Positions 36,769-47,100 of a stretch of DNA of 64,000 bases are shown here, in pieces (position 1 is the first letter of the stretch; every line of letters starts with the position of its first letter). The notes beneath the pieces are model-generated. The model worked only from the letters and a program-made list of their open reading frames with translations. It ran no database searches and had not been told where the DNA came from. The DNA is taken from contig NC_019683.1 in the NCBI RefSeq assembly GCF_000316605.1, positions 2,402,036-2,466,035 on the forward strand, given 5' to 3'. Made by a program: the position numbers and the translations under genes. The stretch comes from [Leptolyngbya] sp. PCC 7376 (lineage in GTDB: Bacteria; Cyanobacteriota; Cyanobacteriia; Cyanobacteriales; MRBY01).

Positions 36769-38055
36769 ATGGTTTCCACCGCCTCTTCTCAAATGACCCA
36801 CATCAACACATTGGCAAACGGTATTACGCTCATTGTGACCGAAAACCCCGTTGCAGATTTGGTGGCAGGGCGGATCTTTTTACCAAAGGCTGGCGGACGC
36901 TGGGAAAGTCTTGCTCAGGCCGGATTATTCCATCTCATGGCGGCAGTGCTCACGAAAGGCACTGAAAATTATGCCGCTGTCGAAATCGCCGAACAAGTTG
37001 AATCCATTGGTGCCAGTCTAGGGGCAAGCACTTCCAACGACTACATGGCGATTAGCCTAAAATCTGTCACCAGAGATTTTCAAACTATTTTGGGATTAGC
37101 CGCAGAAATCCTCCGACAGCCCACCTTTCCCGAACGTGAAGTCGAACTCGAACGAAAAATCACGTTGCAAAATATTCGCTCCCAACTGGAACAGCCTTTC
37201 AATGTTGCCTACAAGCAATTTCGGGAAAATATGTACCCAGATCATCCCTATGGCATGTCGATTTTAGGGACTGACGAAACAGTCAAAAGCTTTACGCGGG
37301 AAGATTTGCAGGCTATTCATAAAAAACATTTTCGACCAGATAATTTAATTATCAGCTTGTCAGGGCGAATCACCCTTGAGCAAGCAGAAGCGATGGTAGA
37401 ACAAGCTTTTGGTGATTGGCAAAATCCTGAGGACGCATTAGAAGCTCTCAAAATTGCAAATCTGAAACCCACTGGAGGCAATTGGCATACGACTCAGGAT
37501 AGTCAACAGGCCATTGTAATTTTGGGCTATCTGACGGGGACAGTTGAGGATGATGATTTCTTTGCGCTGAAATTGCTGAGTACTTACCTCGGTAATGGCT
37601 TATCTAGTCGTCTGTTTGTAGAGCTGCGGGAAAAGCAAGGGCTAGCCTATGATGTATCAGCCTTTTTTCCCACGCGTCTCAATCAATCACAATTTGTCAC
37701 CTATATCGGCACTGCCCCAAAAAACACGGCGATCGCCCTCCAGGGACTTCACAAAGAAACCCAGCGACTGGTTGATGCACCTCTAAGCGAAGAAGAATTA
37801 CAGATCGCAAAAAATAAACTGTTGGGACAATATGCCCTCGGCAAACAAACGAATGCAGAGCTGGCACAGATTTTTGGGTGGTATGAAAGTATTGGCCTCG
37901 GCGTGAAATTTGACCAAGATTTTAAAACCCATATCGAACGCATCACCACAACGGAAACCCATGCCGCTGCGCAACGTCACTTTACAAAGCCCTATGTTTC
38001 GGTAGCTGGGTCTGTGGAAGCGCTTTCCCTGCTCGAAGACATTGAGCTATCGTAA
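36769..38055 (+). CDS. M16-family peptidase homologue without the zinc motif (second)
   Basis: About 428 residues from the ATG at 36769 (a TTG 6 bp upstream is less likely). No signal peptide is evident. It has both M16 halves: THINTLANGITLIVTENPVA at the start, FRPDNLIISLSGRITLEQAE, and LREKQGLAYDVSAFFPTRLN in the second half. The zinc site should lie near residue 50-62 but reads GLFHLMAAVLTKG, so the HxxEH pair is absent. It retains the RQGLAY-like substrate loop. It may act as the partner of a catalytic subunit encoded elsewhere. Confidence 0.85.
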   Translation: MVSTASSQMTHINTLANGITLIVTENPVADLVAGRIFLPKAGGRWESLAQAGLFHLMAAVLTKGTENYAAVEIAEQVESIGASLGASTSNDYMAISLKSVTRDFQTILGLAAEILRQPTFPEREVELERKITLQNIRSQLEQPFNVAYKQFRENMYPDHPYGMSILGTDETVKSFTREDLQAIHKKHFRPDNLIISLSGRITLEQAEAMVEQAFGDWQNPEDALEALKIANLKPTGGNWHTTQDSQQAIVILGYLTGTVEDDDFFALKLLSTYLGNGLSSRLFVELREKQGLAYDVSAFFPTRLNQSQFVTYIGTAPKNTAIALQGLHKETQRLVDAPLSEEELQIAKNKLLGQYALGKQTNAELAQIFGWYESIGLGVKFDQDFKTHIERITTTETHAAAQRHFTKPYVSVAGSVEALSLLEDIELS

Positions 38056-38101
38056 AAGGCGATCGCCTTGCACTACCATCGAGTTTTAATTGATCACTGC
38101 T

Positions 38102-38734
38102 ATGTTTCTACGTTCTGCTCTTTTTTCCGCTGGCTTATCAGTCGCTCTCCTCACAGGCGGCTTCACTCTACACATCAATCCGGCGATCGCCCAGATTATT
38201 CGACCCGAATTGCGTAGTGGCAGCACAGGCACAGCAGTACGCGAGCTCCAAACAACCTTACAACTCCTCAACTATTACACTGGCGAAGTGACAGGCACCT
38301 ATGACGAAGCCACAGTAATCGCCGTCTATCGCTTCCAAAAAGCTGCAAAATTACCAGAAACAGGCATCACAAATCAAGCCACTTGGGCAACCCTTTTCCC
38401 CACAGAAGCTGTAGCCACCTCTACCGATACAACGGCACCCTCAGCAACAACCGACACCGCCCCAGCCCAAAATACAAACACTTCACCTTCAACCGCTTCT
38501 CAAGCAGCAAATCAACGCACAGTTGACAACCTTCCATTACTCAGAGAAGGGATGGATGGTGAATCAGTGACTTTCCTTCAACAACGCTTAAAAACAAAAG
38601 GATTTTTCCCTGGGACAGTCGATGGTGTTTTTGGACCTCAAACCTTGGAAGCAGTAATCGCAGCTCAAACCGCGTTTAAGCTAGATGGTGACGGCATTGT
38701 CGGCTACCAAACATGGAAAAAGCTTTTAGAATAG
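38102..38734 (+). CDS. Exported protein with two peptidoglycan-binding domains
   Basis: About 210 residues from the ATG at 38102. A signal peptide (MFLRSALFSAGLSVALLTGG, cleavage after AIA) is followed by a PG_binding_1 domain (GSTGTAVRELQTTLQLLNYY to LPETGITNQATW), a Thr/Ala-rich linker (about 110-140) and a second PG_binding_1 domain (GMDGESVTFLQQRLKTKGFF to GIVGYQTWKKLL). It has no attached hydrolase domain, so it probably anchors to or senses the cell wall. Confidence 0.88.
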   Translation: MFLRSALFSAGLSVALLTGGFTLHINPAIAQIIRPELRSGSTGTAVRELQTTLQLLNYYTGEVTGTYDEATVIAVYRFQKAAKLPETGITNQATWATLFPTEAVATSTDTTAPSATTDTAPAQNTNTSPSTASQAANQRTVDNLPLLREGMDGESVTFLQQRLKTKGFFPGTVDGVFGPQTLEAVIAAQTAFKLDGDGIVGYQTWKKLLE

Positions 38735-38756
38735 AAGAGAATCGCATCATTATGTA

Positions 38757-39509
38757 ATGGCCTCCCAAGAAAAGTACCCTACCAGGAAAAACCAACATAG
38801 ATATCGATCTACTTTTAATCCTATAACTTTATATTTGGATGATATCGAAGAAATACTCAACTTACTTAACTCACTGAAAGAAAGGCCGGAAATAAGCTGT
38901 TTTCATAAAGATAGGGAGTTAGACATTTTTGACATAGGCACATTATCAAATTTTCATGTTCAAAGTATAGATAATTTAAAAATAAGAGGGTCTGGCATAA
39001 CAATTTCAATCCAAAGGGATTCAGTTGATATTACGGAATTCACTTTTATGCGAGACCAAAAAGAAATAATACAAATACGAGGAATATATGAAAGCATAAG
39101 AAGAATTCTGCTTCATCAAGAACAGCCGAATGAAATCGCCATTGAAGAGACAAAGCCATTCCTTTCCTCTCTCTTCACCACCTCGAGCTTATATTATTTA
39201 TTAATCCTCATCTTTTATTGGACAAAGAACCTAACATTATTAGCTTTCATAATTTTCTGGTTACTGGGACAACCAATATCTACTTTGATCGATCAAAAAG
39301 TAGAAGCTATCCGGAGAGAAAAAAAGAATAAACCTAAAACATCTATAATATATTTGAGCAGAATTAACGAAAGGTCAATATACAAAGACCCAGATCAGAT
39401 ACCTGAAAAACACAACAAAGTTAAAGTAATCCTCAAATTTTGTATAGATATAATTATCGCGTTACTCATCGGGATAATTGCAAATATTATTTTCACTAAG
39501 ATATTTTAG
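38757..39509 (+). CDS. AT-rich ORF, membrane protein of unknown function
   Basis: 250 residues of unusual composition (rich in Ile, Lys, Glu) encoded by clearly AT-richer DNA than its neighbours, with no HIP1 site. The N-terminal half is soluble and contains RGSGITISIQRDSVDITEF. Two hydrophobic hairpins follow, YYLLILIFYWTKNLTLLAFI and, at the very end, FCIDIIIALLIGIIANIIF. I do not recognise it. Composition and isolation suggest recent horizontal acquisition. An anti-phage or conflict role is possible but unsupported. Confidence 0.6.
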   Translation: MASQEKYPTRKNQHRYRSTFNPITLYLDDIEEILNLLNSLKERPEISCFHKDRELDIFDIGTLSNFHVQSIDNLKIRGSGITISIQRDSVDITEFTFMRDQKEIIQIRGIYESIRRILLHQEQPNEIAIEETKPFLSSLFTTSSLYYLLILIFYWTKNLTLLAFIIFWLLGQPISTLIDQKVEAIRREKKNKPKTSIIYLSRINERSIYKDPDQIPEKHNKVKVILKFCIDIIIALLIGIIANIIFTKIF

Positions 39510-39520
39510 TAGATGAAATC

Positions 39521-39712
39521 ATGATAGAAATTCAAGTCCCATCCATTGTCTGTGAAGGTTGTGGTTCAGCCATTGCCAAAGCTATCGAATCTAAGCAGAG
39601 TGATGCCAAAGTTTCTGTCGATTTAGACAATAAAACGGTCACAGTCGAGACAACAGCTTCAGAGGCTGAACTCAAATCAATTATTGTTGCAGTAGGTCAT
39701 ACACCCGCTTAA
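39521..39712 (+). CDS. Heavy-metal-associated domain protein, Atx1-like copper chaperone
   Basis: A 63-residue ferredoxin-like HMA domain. The metal-binding motif is VCEGCGSAI (Cys11, Cys14) and the C-terminal loop contains a His in VGHTPA, at the place where the cyanobacterial copper chaperone Atx1 uses a loop-5 His for copper binding. Such proteins deliver Cu(I) to the P-type ATPases that feed plastocyanin and cytochrome oxidase. No ATPase gene lies beside it here. Confidence 0.85.
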   Translation: MIEIQVPSIVCEGCGSAIAKAIESKQSDAKVSVDLDNKTVTVETTASEAELKSIIVAVGHTPA

Positions 39713-39732
39713 AACCTAAGCCAAAGTAGCAA

Positions 39733-40527
39733 ATGACGAGTCAAACGTCTTGGCGATTAACGATTGGGCAATATCTTGATGACTTCGAAAGTGTTATTGG
39801 TCGAAGTATCAATATTGTCCTTTGTTTTTTCATCTTTTTGTCTTCGGGTATTTTTGTTGCACAAACCTATACATTGCCACCAAATATTTCAGATATTCTG
39901 TCCTATGTGGATTATGCAATTCTTGGGTTATTCACTATTGAATATTGTCTGCGACTAATTTGTGCGGAAGCTCCTCTCAAGTTTTTATTCAGTATTGCCG
40001 CAATTATTGATTTACTGGCGATCGCCCCATTATTTTTTGGGTTCTTCGATGCGCGCTTTTTGCGATTATTCCGCTGGTTCCGATTATTACGACTAATTCG
40101 ATTTTTTAGACTAGAAATCTCGATTTTAAATGTCAAAGCAGAAGATACGATTATTTTAAGTCGGATTGTTTTGACTCTGTTTACGATTATTTTTATCTAT
40201 TCAGGCTTAATTTATCAAGTCGAACATAACGTCAATCCTTATATTTTCAAGAACTTTTTAGATGCACTTTATTTCGCCATAGTCACGATGACAACAGTGG
40301 GATTTGGAGATCAGATTCCGATTTCCTACGCTGGAAAATTTGTCACTTTAATGATGATTTTGACAGGTATTGCGGTAATCCCATGGCAGCTTGGGGATCT
40401 CGTCCGCCAATTTATTAAAAGTACGAGCCAACGAGAAATAGACTGTGGCAAATGTGGCTTAGCTTTCCATGACCAAGATGCACAGTTTTGTAAACGTTGC
40501 GGCACAATTCTTGAACAAGATTCTTGA
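39733..40527 (+). CDS. Voltage-gated K+ channel (SynK-like) with C-terminal zinc ribbon
   Basis: 264 residues with six transmembrane helices. S4 is the Arg-rich voltage sensor (FLRLFRWFRLLRLIRFF), the pore carries TTVGFGD (selectivity filter, residues 188-193), and S6 is KFVTLMMILTGIAVIPWQLG. The organisation matches cyanobacterial SynK, a thylakoid K+ channel affecting photosynthesis. After S6 comes a short tail with CGKC at 238-241 and CKRC at 253-256, a zinc ribbon not part of a simple Kv pore. It starts 20 bp after the copper chaperone. Confidence 0.88.
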   Translation: MTSQTSWRLTIGQYLDDFESVIGRSINIVLCFFIFLSSGIFVAQTYTLPPNISDILSYVDYAILGLFTIEYCLRLICAEAPLKFLFSIAAIIDLLAIAPLFFGFFDARFLRLFRWFRLLRLIRFFRLEISILNVKAEDTIILSRIVLTLFTIIFIYSGLIYQVEHNVNPYIFKNFLDALYFAIVTMTTVGFGDQIPISYAGKFVTLMMILTGIAVIPWQLGDLVRQFIKSTSQREIDCGKCGLAFHDQDAQFCKRCGTILEQDS

Positions 40528-40626
40528 TGTTATTAATTATCGACATTCCTAAATAAAAGATCACCAAAAAATTGTCAGAAGTAAAAGTCATTCCTAAGAT
40601 AAATCTGCAGTGTTTCTGGTAAATCT

Positions 40627-40971
40627 ATGTCTGTGCCATTTACGATCAATCTTTTGCAGGGCTCCGTTTCTTTTCGCTTTACGCCAGAGGCCGCCCAAGC
40701 TCTCAAGGCTGATATTGATAGTCTCATGGTCAGTATGCGGGCGATCGCCGGAACGGCAGCTAGCTCAGGCAGACCTGCACCAAAGCAATCGATGGAATAT
40801 CAACATACAGGCGAAATTTTCCTAGAAATTTTCTGCAACCCGAATATTTACCCCAGCCCCTTCGCAGCAAAAGTATTAATTACCCTCCGCGATGATCGCC
40901 TCCGCATTACGAGTGAAGCCGAACTCCCTCGCTTGTTGGAAGACCTTGACAATTATCTCGCCCAAGCATAA
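40627..40971 (+). CDS. Conserved cyanobacterial hypothetical protein
   Basis: 114 residues, no signal peptide or membrane helix. The sequence PFTINLLQGSVSFRFTPEAA at the start and ITLRDDRLRITSEAELPRLL near the end are well structured (mixed alpha/beta), with an Ala/Ser-rich middle. It reads like a conserved soluble cyanobacterial protein, but I do not know its function. One HIP1 site lies inside it. Confidence 0.65.
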   Translation: MSVPFTINLLQGSVSFRFTPEAAQALKADIDSLMVSMRAIAGTAASSGRPAPKQSMEYQHTGEIFLEIFCNPNIYPSPFAAKVLITLRDDRLRITSEAELPRLLEDLDNYLAQA

Positions 40972-41075
40972 CTAAGCCCTAGGATAAAGGCGGTTTGTAA
41001 ACCGTTGCGCTAGGCTAAAAAAAAGATGCTAACTTCTTCCATCACTCTTTTTTGTAGTAGCAGGAATAACCGCCC

Positions 41076-41453
41076 ATGAACACATCCCCCAACATTTTTG
41101 ACCTCGTCCAGAAAGGATTTCGTGTCACCGTTGGTGCTGCCGCGACCCTTGTCGAAACCATCAAAGACCCCCAAAAAAGGGACGTAACCATCACTGAATT
41201 TCGCACTGAGCTTGAGAATCGCACCGCTGAATGGTCAGAAAAAGGCGAAATGACCGAAGCGGAAGCTCGTAAATTTCTCGAAAATGTTTTCCAGAAAGAT
41301 AGCAGCAAAGCAGCAGGCGATCGCGAAGTTTCCACCTCTGCTGTCGAAGTCAAAGATGCTGAGTTAGAAAAAGAAATTCAGGTCTTAACTGAGCAAATCA
41401 CAATGCTAAAGACAGAGCTAGAAACACTACGTAAAGAATCGAGCGCCGAATAA
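41076..41453 (+). CDS. Phasin-like coiled-coil protein
   Basis: 125 residues. It begins with a hydrophobic amphipathic segment (NIFDLVQKGFRVTVGAAATL) and ends in a coiled coil (ELEKEIQVLTEQITMLKTEL). The layout resembles small phasin-like or PHA-granule-associated-type helical proteins of cyanobacteria. The ribosome binding site AGGA precedes ATG 41076. Function not established. Confidence 0.6.
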   Translation: MNTSPNIFDLVQKGFRVTVGAAATLVETIKDPQKRDVTITEFRTELENRTAEWSEKGEMTEAEARKFLENVFQKDSSKAAGDREVSTSAVEVKDAELEKEIQVLTEQITMLKTELETLRKESSAE

Positions 41454-41603
41454 TACTTTGTATTTTCTCTGCCTAAAATTTGAAAATTCTCTGCTTTTTC
41501 AGAATAAAAGCATAGCAAATTTCAAATGATGAGAATACAGGACAAACTATCTATCAATTTAATACTTTAACTTTGGGAAGACGACCATCCAAAAACTTTG
41601 GAG

Positions 41604-41846
41604 TTAATCGTTTTCCCATTTTTCTGCGCTTAATAAATCACCGATACAATCCCGTAATAAATAATCACATCTCTCTAGCTCAGACTCCACACTGTTCCAT
41701 TCACGGGGTGGAATAAATTCACAGAGACAATAGAGGGATTGATTGCGGCGTACAAGGTTTCGTTCAACTAAGGCCTGCACCTCTCCGCGTATTTGACTAA
41801 GGGACGTGAAGAAAGGCGTCGAGAAAGCGAGAGTAGACTCGATCAT
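41604..41846 (-). CDS. DUF4327 family protein
   Basis: 80 residues of a cyanobacteria-specific family. The pattern 'sl..Ir.E...LVer..v.r.Q.ly.Lc.fip.reW...e.ELe..dylLRD.IgDLl' is fully present (SLYCLCEFIPPREWNSVESE, then CDYLLRDCIGDLL, ending WEND). No function has been assigned to DUF4327. It is monocistronic. Confidence 0.82.
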   Translation of the reverse strand: MIESTLAFSTPFFTSLSQIRGEVQALVERNLVRRNQSLYCLCEFIPPREWNSVESELERCDYLLRDCIGDLLSAEKWEND

Positions 41847-42266
41847 GATTTCATCCAGAAAGAAAGCTATACAGCTTGAAGAATTTAAAGGCAGAAAGCA
41901 ATCTCGATTGGCTATTTAAAAATATCACCAACACCAATCTAAGAAATGCTTATTGCATCACTCAACCTGCCATACTTCATTTAACAGTTAACTCTTTCAT
42001 TTTTTTCCTATCTTAAGAAAGATTTTATTCATATAACTTAATAGCATTATCCATCAATAAATAATGAAGTGAGTGTCACATACGAGGTCGATGAAAAGCT
42101 AAAACAAATCACCTCAGTATTAAAACTTAGATCAACAAAGTTATTTCTTTAGGCTATCCATGGAGTGTTCGCAATAAAAAATCCCCCTTATCAAGGAGGA
42201 TTTAGAGAGATTCGTAATATCTGGTTGCAAATCTAAGTTTGCTTCAAAATCAAAGCAAACAAGAAC
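41847..42266. other. Intergenic region, AT-rich
   Basis: This 420-bp gap between the DUF4327 gene and pgk contains the pgk terminator (42176-42203) and otherwise AT-rich sequence with no HIP1 site and no convincing ORF. Promoter elements for the DUF4327 gene presumably lie at its left end. Confidence 0.5.
42176..42203 (-). terminator. Rho-independent terminator of pgk
   Basis: AAATCCCCCTT pairs with AAGGAGGATTT around an ATC loop (one C-A mismatch). On the minus strand the hairpin is followed by a run of six T's, placing it about 60 bp beyond the pgk stop codon. Confidence 0.78.
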
Positions 42267-43463
42267 TTAAGCTTCATCAAGAGCAACGATACCAGGAAGT
42301 TCTTTGCCTTCGAGAAGTTCGAGACTAGCACCACCACCAGTGGAGATATGGCTCATCTTCTCAGCAACACCAACTTTCTCAACTGCTGCAACAGAATCAC
42401 CACCACCGATGATTGTTACTGTGCCAGTGGCAGTAAGACCAGCAAGGGAGTTGGCGATCGCCTCAGTACCGACAGCAAACTTATCAAACTCGAATACACC
42501 CATAGGGCCATTCCAGATTGCAGTGCCACAGCTATTGAGTGCATCTTGGAAAACCTTAACGGAATCAGCACCAATGTCTAGACCCATCCAGCCATCAGGA
42601 ATTTCCTGAACACTAACAGTCTTAGCATTCGCATCAGGCGCGAAGTTATCAGCAATAACAACGTCAGTGGGAAGAAGAATTTTGCCATCTGCCTTTTCTA
42701 ACAAAGACTTTGCGAGGTCAACCTTGTCCTCTTCCACGAGAGAAGAACCAACAGAAAGACCTTGAGCCTTATAGAAAGTGAAGATCATGCCACCGCCGAT
42801 GAGGAGCTTGTCACACTTTTCAAGAAGCGTCTCAATTACGCCGATTTTGCTGGAAACCTTAGAGCCGCCAACAATTGCAACCAAAGGACGCTTAGGTGCT
42901 TCAATCGCACCCTTGAGGAACTTCAGTTCTTTCTCAATGAGCAGACCAGCAACGGAAGTACCAACATGGTGCGTTACGCCTTCGGTAGAACCATGAGCAC
43001 GGTGAGCTGTACCGAATGCATCGTTTACATAAATGTCTGCATTAGCAGCAAGTGCTTTTGCAAACTCAGGATCATTCTTCTCTTCACCGGGGTTAAAACG
43101 GAGGTTTTCGAGGAGAGCAACTTGGCCATTACCTAAACCAGAAACAGCAGCAGACACTGCATCACCGATGCAATCATCACACTTCACAACATCTGTACCG
43201 AGAAGCTCGGATAGACGCGCTGCAACGGGTGTTAAGCGCATGGATTCATTCACTTCACCCTTTGGACGACCCATGTGGCTGCCGAGGACAACCTTCGCAC
43301 CTTTCTCTGTGAGGTATTTAATAGTAGGCAATGCTGCACGGATCCGAGTGTCATCGGTAATCACGCCGCTATCAGTTAGGGGAACGTTGAAGTCTACCCG
43401 TACAAAAACCTTCTTTCCTTCCAAATCACTTTGAGTGAGATTTGCAACAGTTTTCTTAGCCAC
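42267..43463 (-). CDS. pgk: Phosphoglycerate kinase
   Basis: About 398 residues; the enzyme of the Calvin cycle and glycolysis that exchanges phosphate between 1,3-bisphosphoglycerate and ADP. Marks include [58 protein letters not shown] and the C-terminal [14 protein letters not shown] with [15 protein letters not shown] choose the GTG at 43463 (protein starting (M)AKKTVANL) because GGAGG lies 8 bp upstream; the frame is open to 43508 but lacks a good site there. Confidence 0.95.
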   Translation of the reverse strand: MAKKTVANLTQSDLEGKKVFVRVDFNVPLTDSGVITDDTRIRAALPTIKYLTEKGAKVVLGSHMGRPKGEVNESMRLTPVAARLSELLGTDVVKCDDCIGDAVSAAVSGLGNGQVALLENLRFNPGEEKNDPEFAKALAANADIYVNDAFGTAHRAHGSTEGVTHHVGTSVAGLLIEKELKFLKGAIEAPKRPLVAIVGGSKVSSKIGVIETLLEKCDKLLIGGGMIFTFYKAQGLSVGSSLVEEDKVDLAKSLLEKADGKILLPTDVVIADNFAPDANAKTVSVQEIPDGWMGLDIGADSVKVFQDALNSCGTAIWNGPMGVFEFDKFAVGTEAIANSLAGLTATGTVTIIGGGDSVAAVEKVGVAEKMSHISTGGGASLELLEGKELPGIVALDEA

Positions 43464-43623
43464 TACTAAGAGCCTCCAATTTAATTGCTTTTTATAAAGT
43501 TCTGTCATCTTCTCTTCAGAAGAAGAGCCCTCTTCCTACAGAATTAAACTAGAGTTCAGTTTCCGAAACAAGTATCTCCAAGCAGATCTGACCGGAACCT
43601 ATGACTAGGAGGTAGATTTACTT

Positions 43624-44031
43624 ATGTTTAAAACGATTCTTTTTCCGATTGATCAGAGCCGCGAAGCCCGTGATGCCGCAGAAACGGTGGTAAATCTCGT
43701 GAAAACGTGTCAAAGTCGCCTAGTGTTATTGTCGGTTGTCGAGCCATCAGCACCAGAAGGTGATGCAAAAAATGTCATGAACTCTGAGGAAGCCGTCGCA
43801 AAGTTACTGAAAGGTGCTCACGATTTATTTGAAAAGTCTGGTATCGAAGCAGATACGATTGAGCGTGAAGGGATGCCGTCGTTTACGATTTGCGATGTCG
43901 CAGATGAGATTGAAGCAGATCTGATTGTGATGGGATGCCGAGGTATGGGATTAACGAATGATGGTGCAGCAGAGAGTGTTACCAGTAAGGTAACTAATCT
44001 TTCGCCGTGTCCCGTTTTAGTCGTGCCCTAA
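43624..44031 (+). CDS. Universal stress protein (UspA family), short form
   Basis: 135 residues: FKTILFPIDQSREARDAAET at the start and DLIVMGCRGMGLTNDGAAES with VTNLSPCPVLVVP at the end. The G..G..(9-10)..S ATP-binding signature is altered (GCRGMGLTNDGAAESVTSKV), so ATP binding is uncertain. AGGAGGTAG 8 bp upstream of the ATG is a strong ribosome binding site. It is divergent from pgk. Confidence 0.88.
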   Translation: MFKTILFPIDQSREARDAAETVVNLVKTCQSRLVLLSVVEPSAPEGDAKNVMNSEEAVAKLLKGAHDLFEKSGIEADTIEREGMPSFTICDVADEIEADLIVMGCRGMGLTNDGAAESVTSKVTNLSPCPVLVVP

Positions 44032-44077
44032 GTAAGTCATCATAAGCGCTACGACCACAAGTTAATTGGACATATAG

Positions 44078-44117
44078 AAAAAACCGTCTCCTGGAAATTT
44101 AAGGAAACGGCTTTTTT
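44078..44117. terminator. Bidirectional terminator
   Basis: AAAAAACCGT and AACGGCTTTTTT pair, continued inward by TCC/GGA, with a T run on each strand. It lies between the convergent universal stress gene and the large adhesin gene. Confidence 0.8.
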
Positions 44118-44194
44118 ATTGTGATTATTTTTTGAGGGTTTAGAGGTGATCTCGGCGATCATCCCCTAAATCTTCAACTTAAAGAAGTATCAAT

Positions 44195-47100
44195 CTAAAC
44201 AATGATTAGATCATTTTGAACACCAGCTTCAGCAGCAGAGATTGTGTCAGAAGCAACAACCTTCACGTAGTCGAAGCGACCAAATTCACCGCCATCCTTA
44301 TCAGCAGCAAGCTTAATCACATCACCAGTGCCGAGATGTACATCGTTGAGAACATACTGCGCTTGGTTATGGTCAGAAACGTAGCTCGAACCAAGATTTT
44401 GATTCCAAACCCAAGACGCCTCAACATGACCATCAATGGAAACAGAAGCACTAGTCTGACCATCATTTTCATCGAAGTAGCCGACGATAATGTCGTAAGT
44501 GCCAGTTAAACCATCAAAGGTTTGAGTCGCATAACCATGGGAAGAAGTGAGCTGAATGATGTCATAGCCATTGATGTGCTTCTCTTTGTAGTTGCAGAGA
44601 TGCATATCGCCAACTTCATAGTGAATGGGATCGATAGTAGGCTCAGGATTTGTGTACCCACTCTGATCGCTATCGCTAACGTCACCAGCAGTAACAGTTG
44701 CAGTATTAATGTAGTCACCAATCACTGTTTCACCAGCAACATCAACATTCAATTTCTTAAGCTTAAATCGATCGTTGCTACCACCAACTTTCGCTGAGAT
44801 GATGACAGTGTCACCTGATTCCTGAGCGCTGTTAAAGTCAGCCCAGCGGTCAGAAGAACCGCCCCAGTTATCTTCACGGCCGAAGCTATTGAGAGTAGAG
44901 GCAAGGTTAGAGTAAGTGATGTCACCATTGCGATCGCCAATCCAGATAGAGATGTCACTATCACCATAGACATAAGCGAGATACGCTTCATCAACCACAA
45001 CACTCTGGTCAAATTCAAAGACCACATAGTCAATATTGTTGTTATTGCTGACACGATGGCCCGAACCAGACTCATCGAGATTAGTGACACCTAAACCGCC
45101 ACCATAAGCACCGAGGTAAGCATCTTCCCAACCATAGTGATTGCTATAGCTGAATGCACTCACATCAACGTCAACGCCTTCAGAGCTGTAAGAGCGGGTA
45201 TTACCCACATGACCAGTCGTGTAGCTATTGCCCGTGAGATGGAAAGTGACATCGTTAGATGCAGTGACAACACTCAAGTCTTGAGCGGCTTCGGTCTCAG
45301 AAGTGTAGAGCCAAGTCTCACCTGCATCGAGGAGGTTGTTGCTGTTCACATCACCACTCACATAATCCGCAGTGAAGTCATCGCTAGTGTCACCAGCGGT
45401 ACCATTGTCATCGGTCACAACTACATCGTTCTTCGCGAATGACACATTACCAGTGTTAGTTACTTGGTAAGTGAATGTCACATCAGAACCAGCCGCAATT
45501 TCAGGAAGGTTATTGAAATCAACATCCATGCCATTGGTGAATTTCTCAATCTCGATACCAGGCTCAGGATTGAATTCAGGGTTGGTATAACCACTATCAT
45601 CACTATCACTAACATCACCAGCAGTAACAGTTGCTGTGTTGATGTAGTCACCAATGGTTGTTTCACCAGCAACATCGACATTCAGCTTCTTCAGCTTAAA
45701 CAGGTCATCAAGGTCATGAGGGTCTTTAGTGCTTGGAGTAAGGATTAACGTATCGCCAGAGATACCGTCGCCATTGAAGTTCGCCCAGCGATCACTGCTA
45801 CCACCGTTGTTATTTTCCTTAGTGAAGCTATCCAGGAGACTATCGCTTAGTTCAGAGATATCTGCTCCATCGCGATCGCCGATCCAGATAGTGATATCAC
45901 TATCGTGACCAACGTAATCGAGGAAAGCCTTGTCGACAACAACATCTTGATTGAATTCAAAGAGGATGACATCTAACCAACCTTGATTTTCAACCGCATG
46001 GGAGCCATCGCCATCACTGTTAGTAACACCTAAACCATGGCTATATTTGCCGAGGAAACCATCTCTCCAAACACCATTGGTGTCACGGCTAAAGGCACTC
46101 ACATCAACAACTACGCCATCCTTATTGAATGTACGAATATTGCCGTAAGAAGAGCCTGTCGAAGTGGAAGAACCAGTGAAATCGAAAGTGACATCTTTAG
46201 ATGTAGTCACCACGCTCAAATCCTGGGCAACTTGCACTTCAGAAGTGTAGAGCCAAGTTTCATCGGTATCCAAGAAACCATTGTTGTTATCATCACCACT
46301 CACATAAGTCGCAGTGAAATCATCACTTGTGTCACCGGCAGTACCGTTGTCATCAGTAACTACAACATCGGCTGCCGCAAAAGCCACATCACCGGTGTTG
46401 TCTACTAGGTAAGTAAAGGTAACCGCAGTACCTGCTGCAATCTCAGGCAAGTCGCTTAGGTCAGTGACGTCAATACCGTTAGTAAACTTCTCAATCGAAA
46501 TACCTGGATCTTGAGGCTCAGGATTAACGTAGTTAGCAGGGTCATCATCCTCTAAGCCATTAACAGTAACCTTACCGATGTTGGTGTAGAGACCAGGACC
46601 ATCTTCAAAGCTATCGAAGTCAAGGCCAGAAATCGCACCGCTGCCAACAAGATCAACAACAATCTTCGAAACACCACTGTTGTCAATATTTAGCGTTTGA
46701 AGACTGCCATCACCAGGAGCAGGAATGTTAGTTGTATCAATTAGATTGCCGTTGCTGTCATAAGCGAAGACCTTACCGCCGGACTCTTCGATGTCAACAA
46801 AGCTAATGCTATTAATATCAACTGCAGAATCAAACTTGAAAATAAGCTCGCCACCATGCGCTTCGTCATCAGGGTCAGAAGAATCACCGTCTTCAGAGAT
46901 GATGAGGATATTACCTTCAGTTGCAGTAGCAAGATCACCATCACCACCAGTGGGGTTAGCACTATCGAAGATCATCGCTTGGTCAGAACCACCAGTCGCC
47001 GAGATAGTAACACCTAAATCTGAGTACTCAGTATCAATGACTGTTCCAGCAGCAAGTGCATGACCTGTACCATCATTGTCAAAGTCAATAACATTGTTAA

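Noticed and set aside
40975-41023. Strong hairpin (CGGTTTGTAAACCG inside AGCC...GGCT) followed by A8
   Set aside because: The A run is on the wrong side for a plus-strand terminator and no minus-strand gene ends there.
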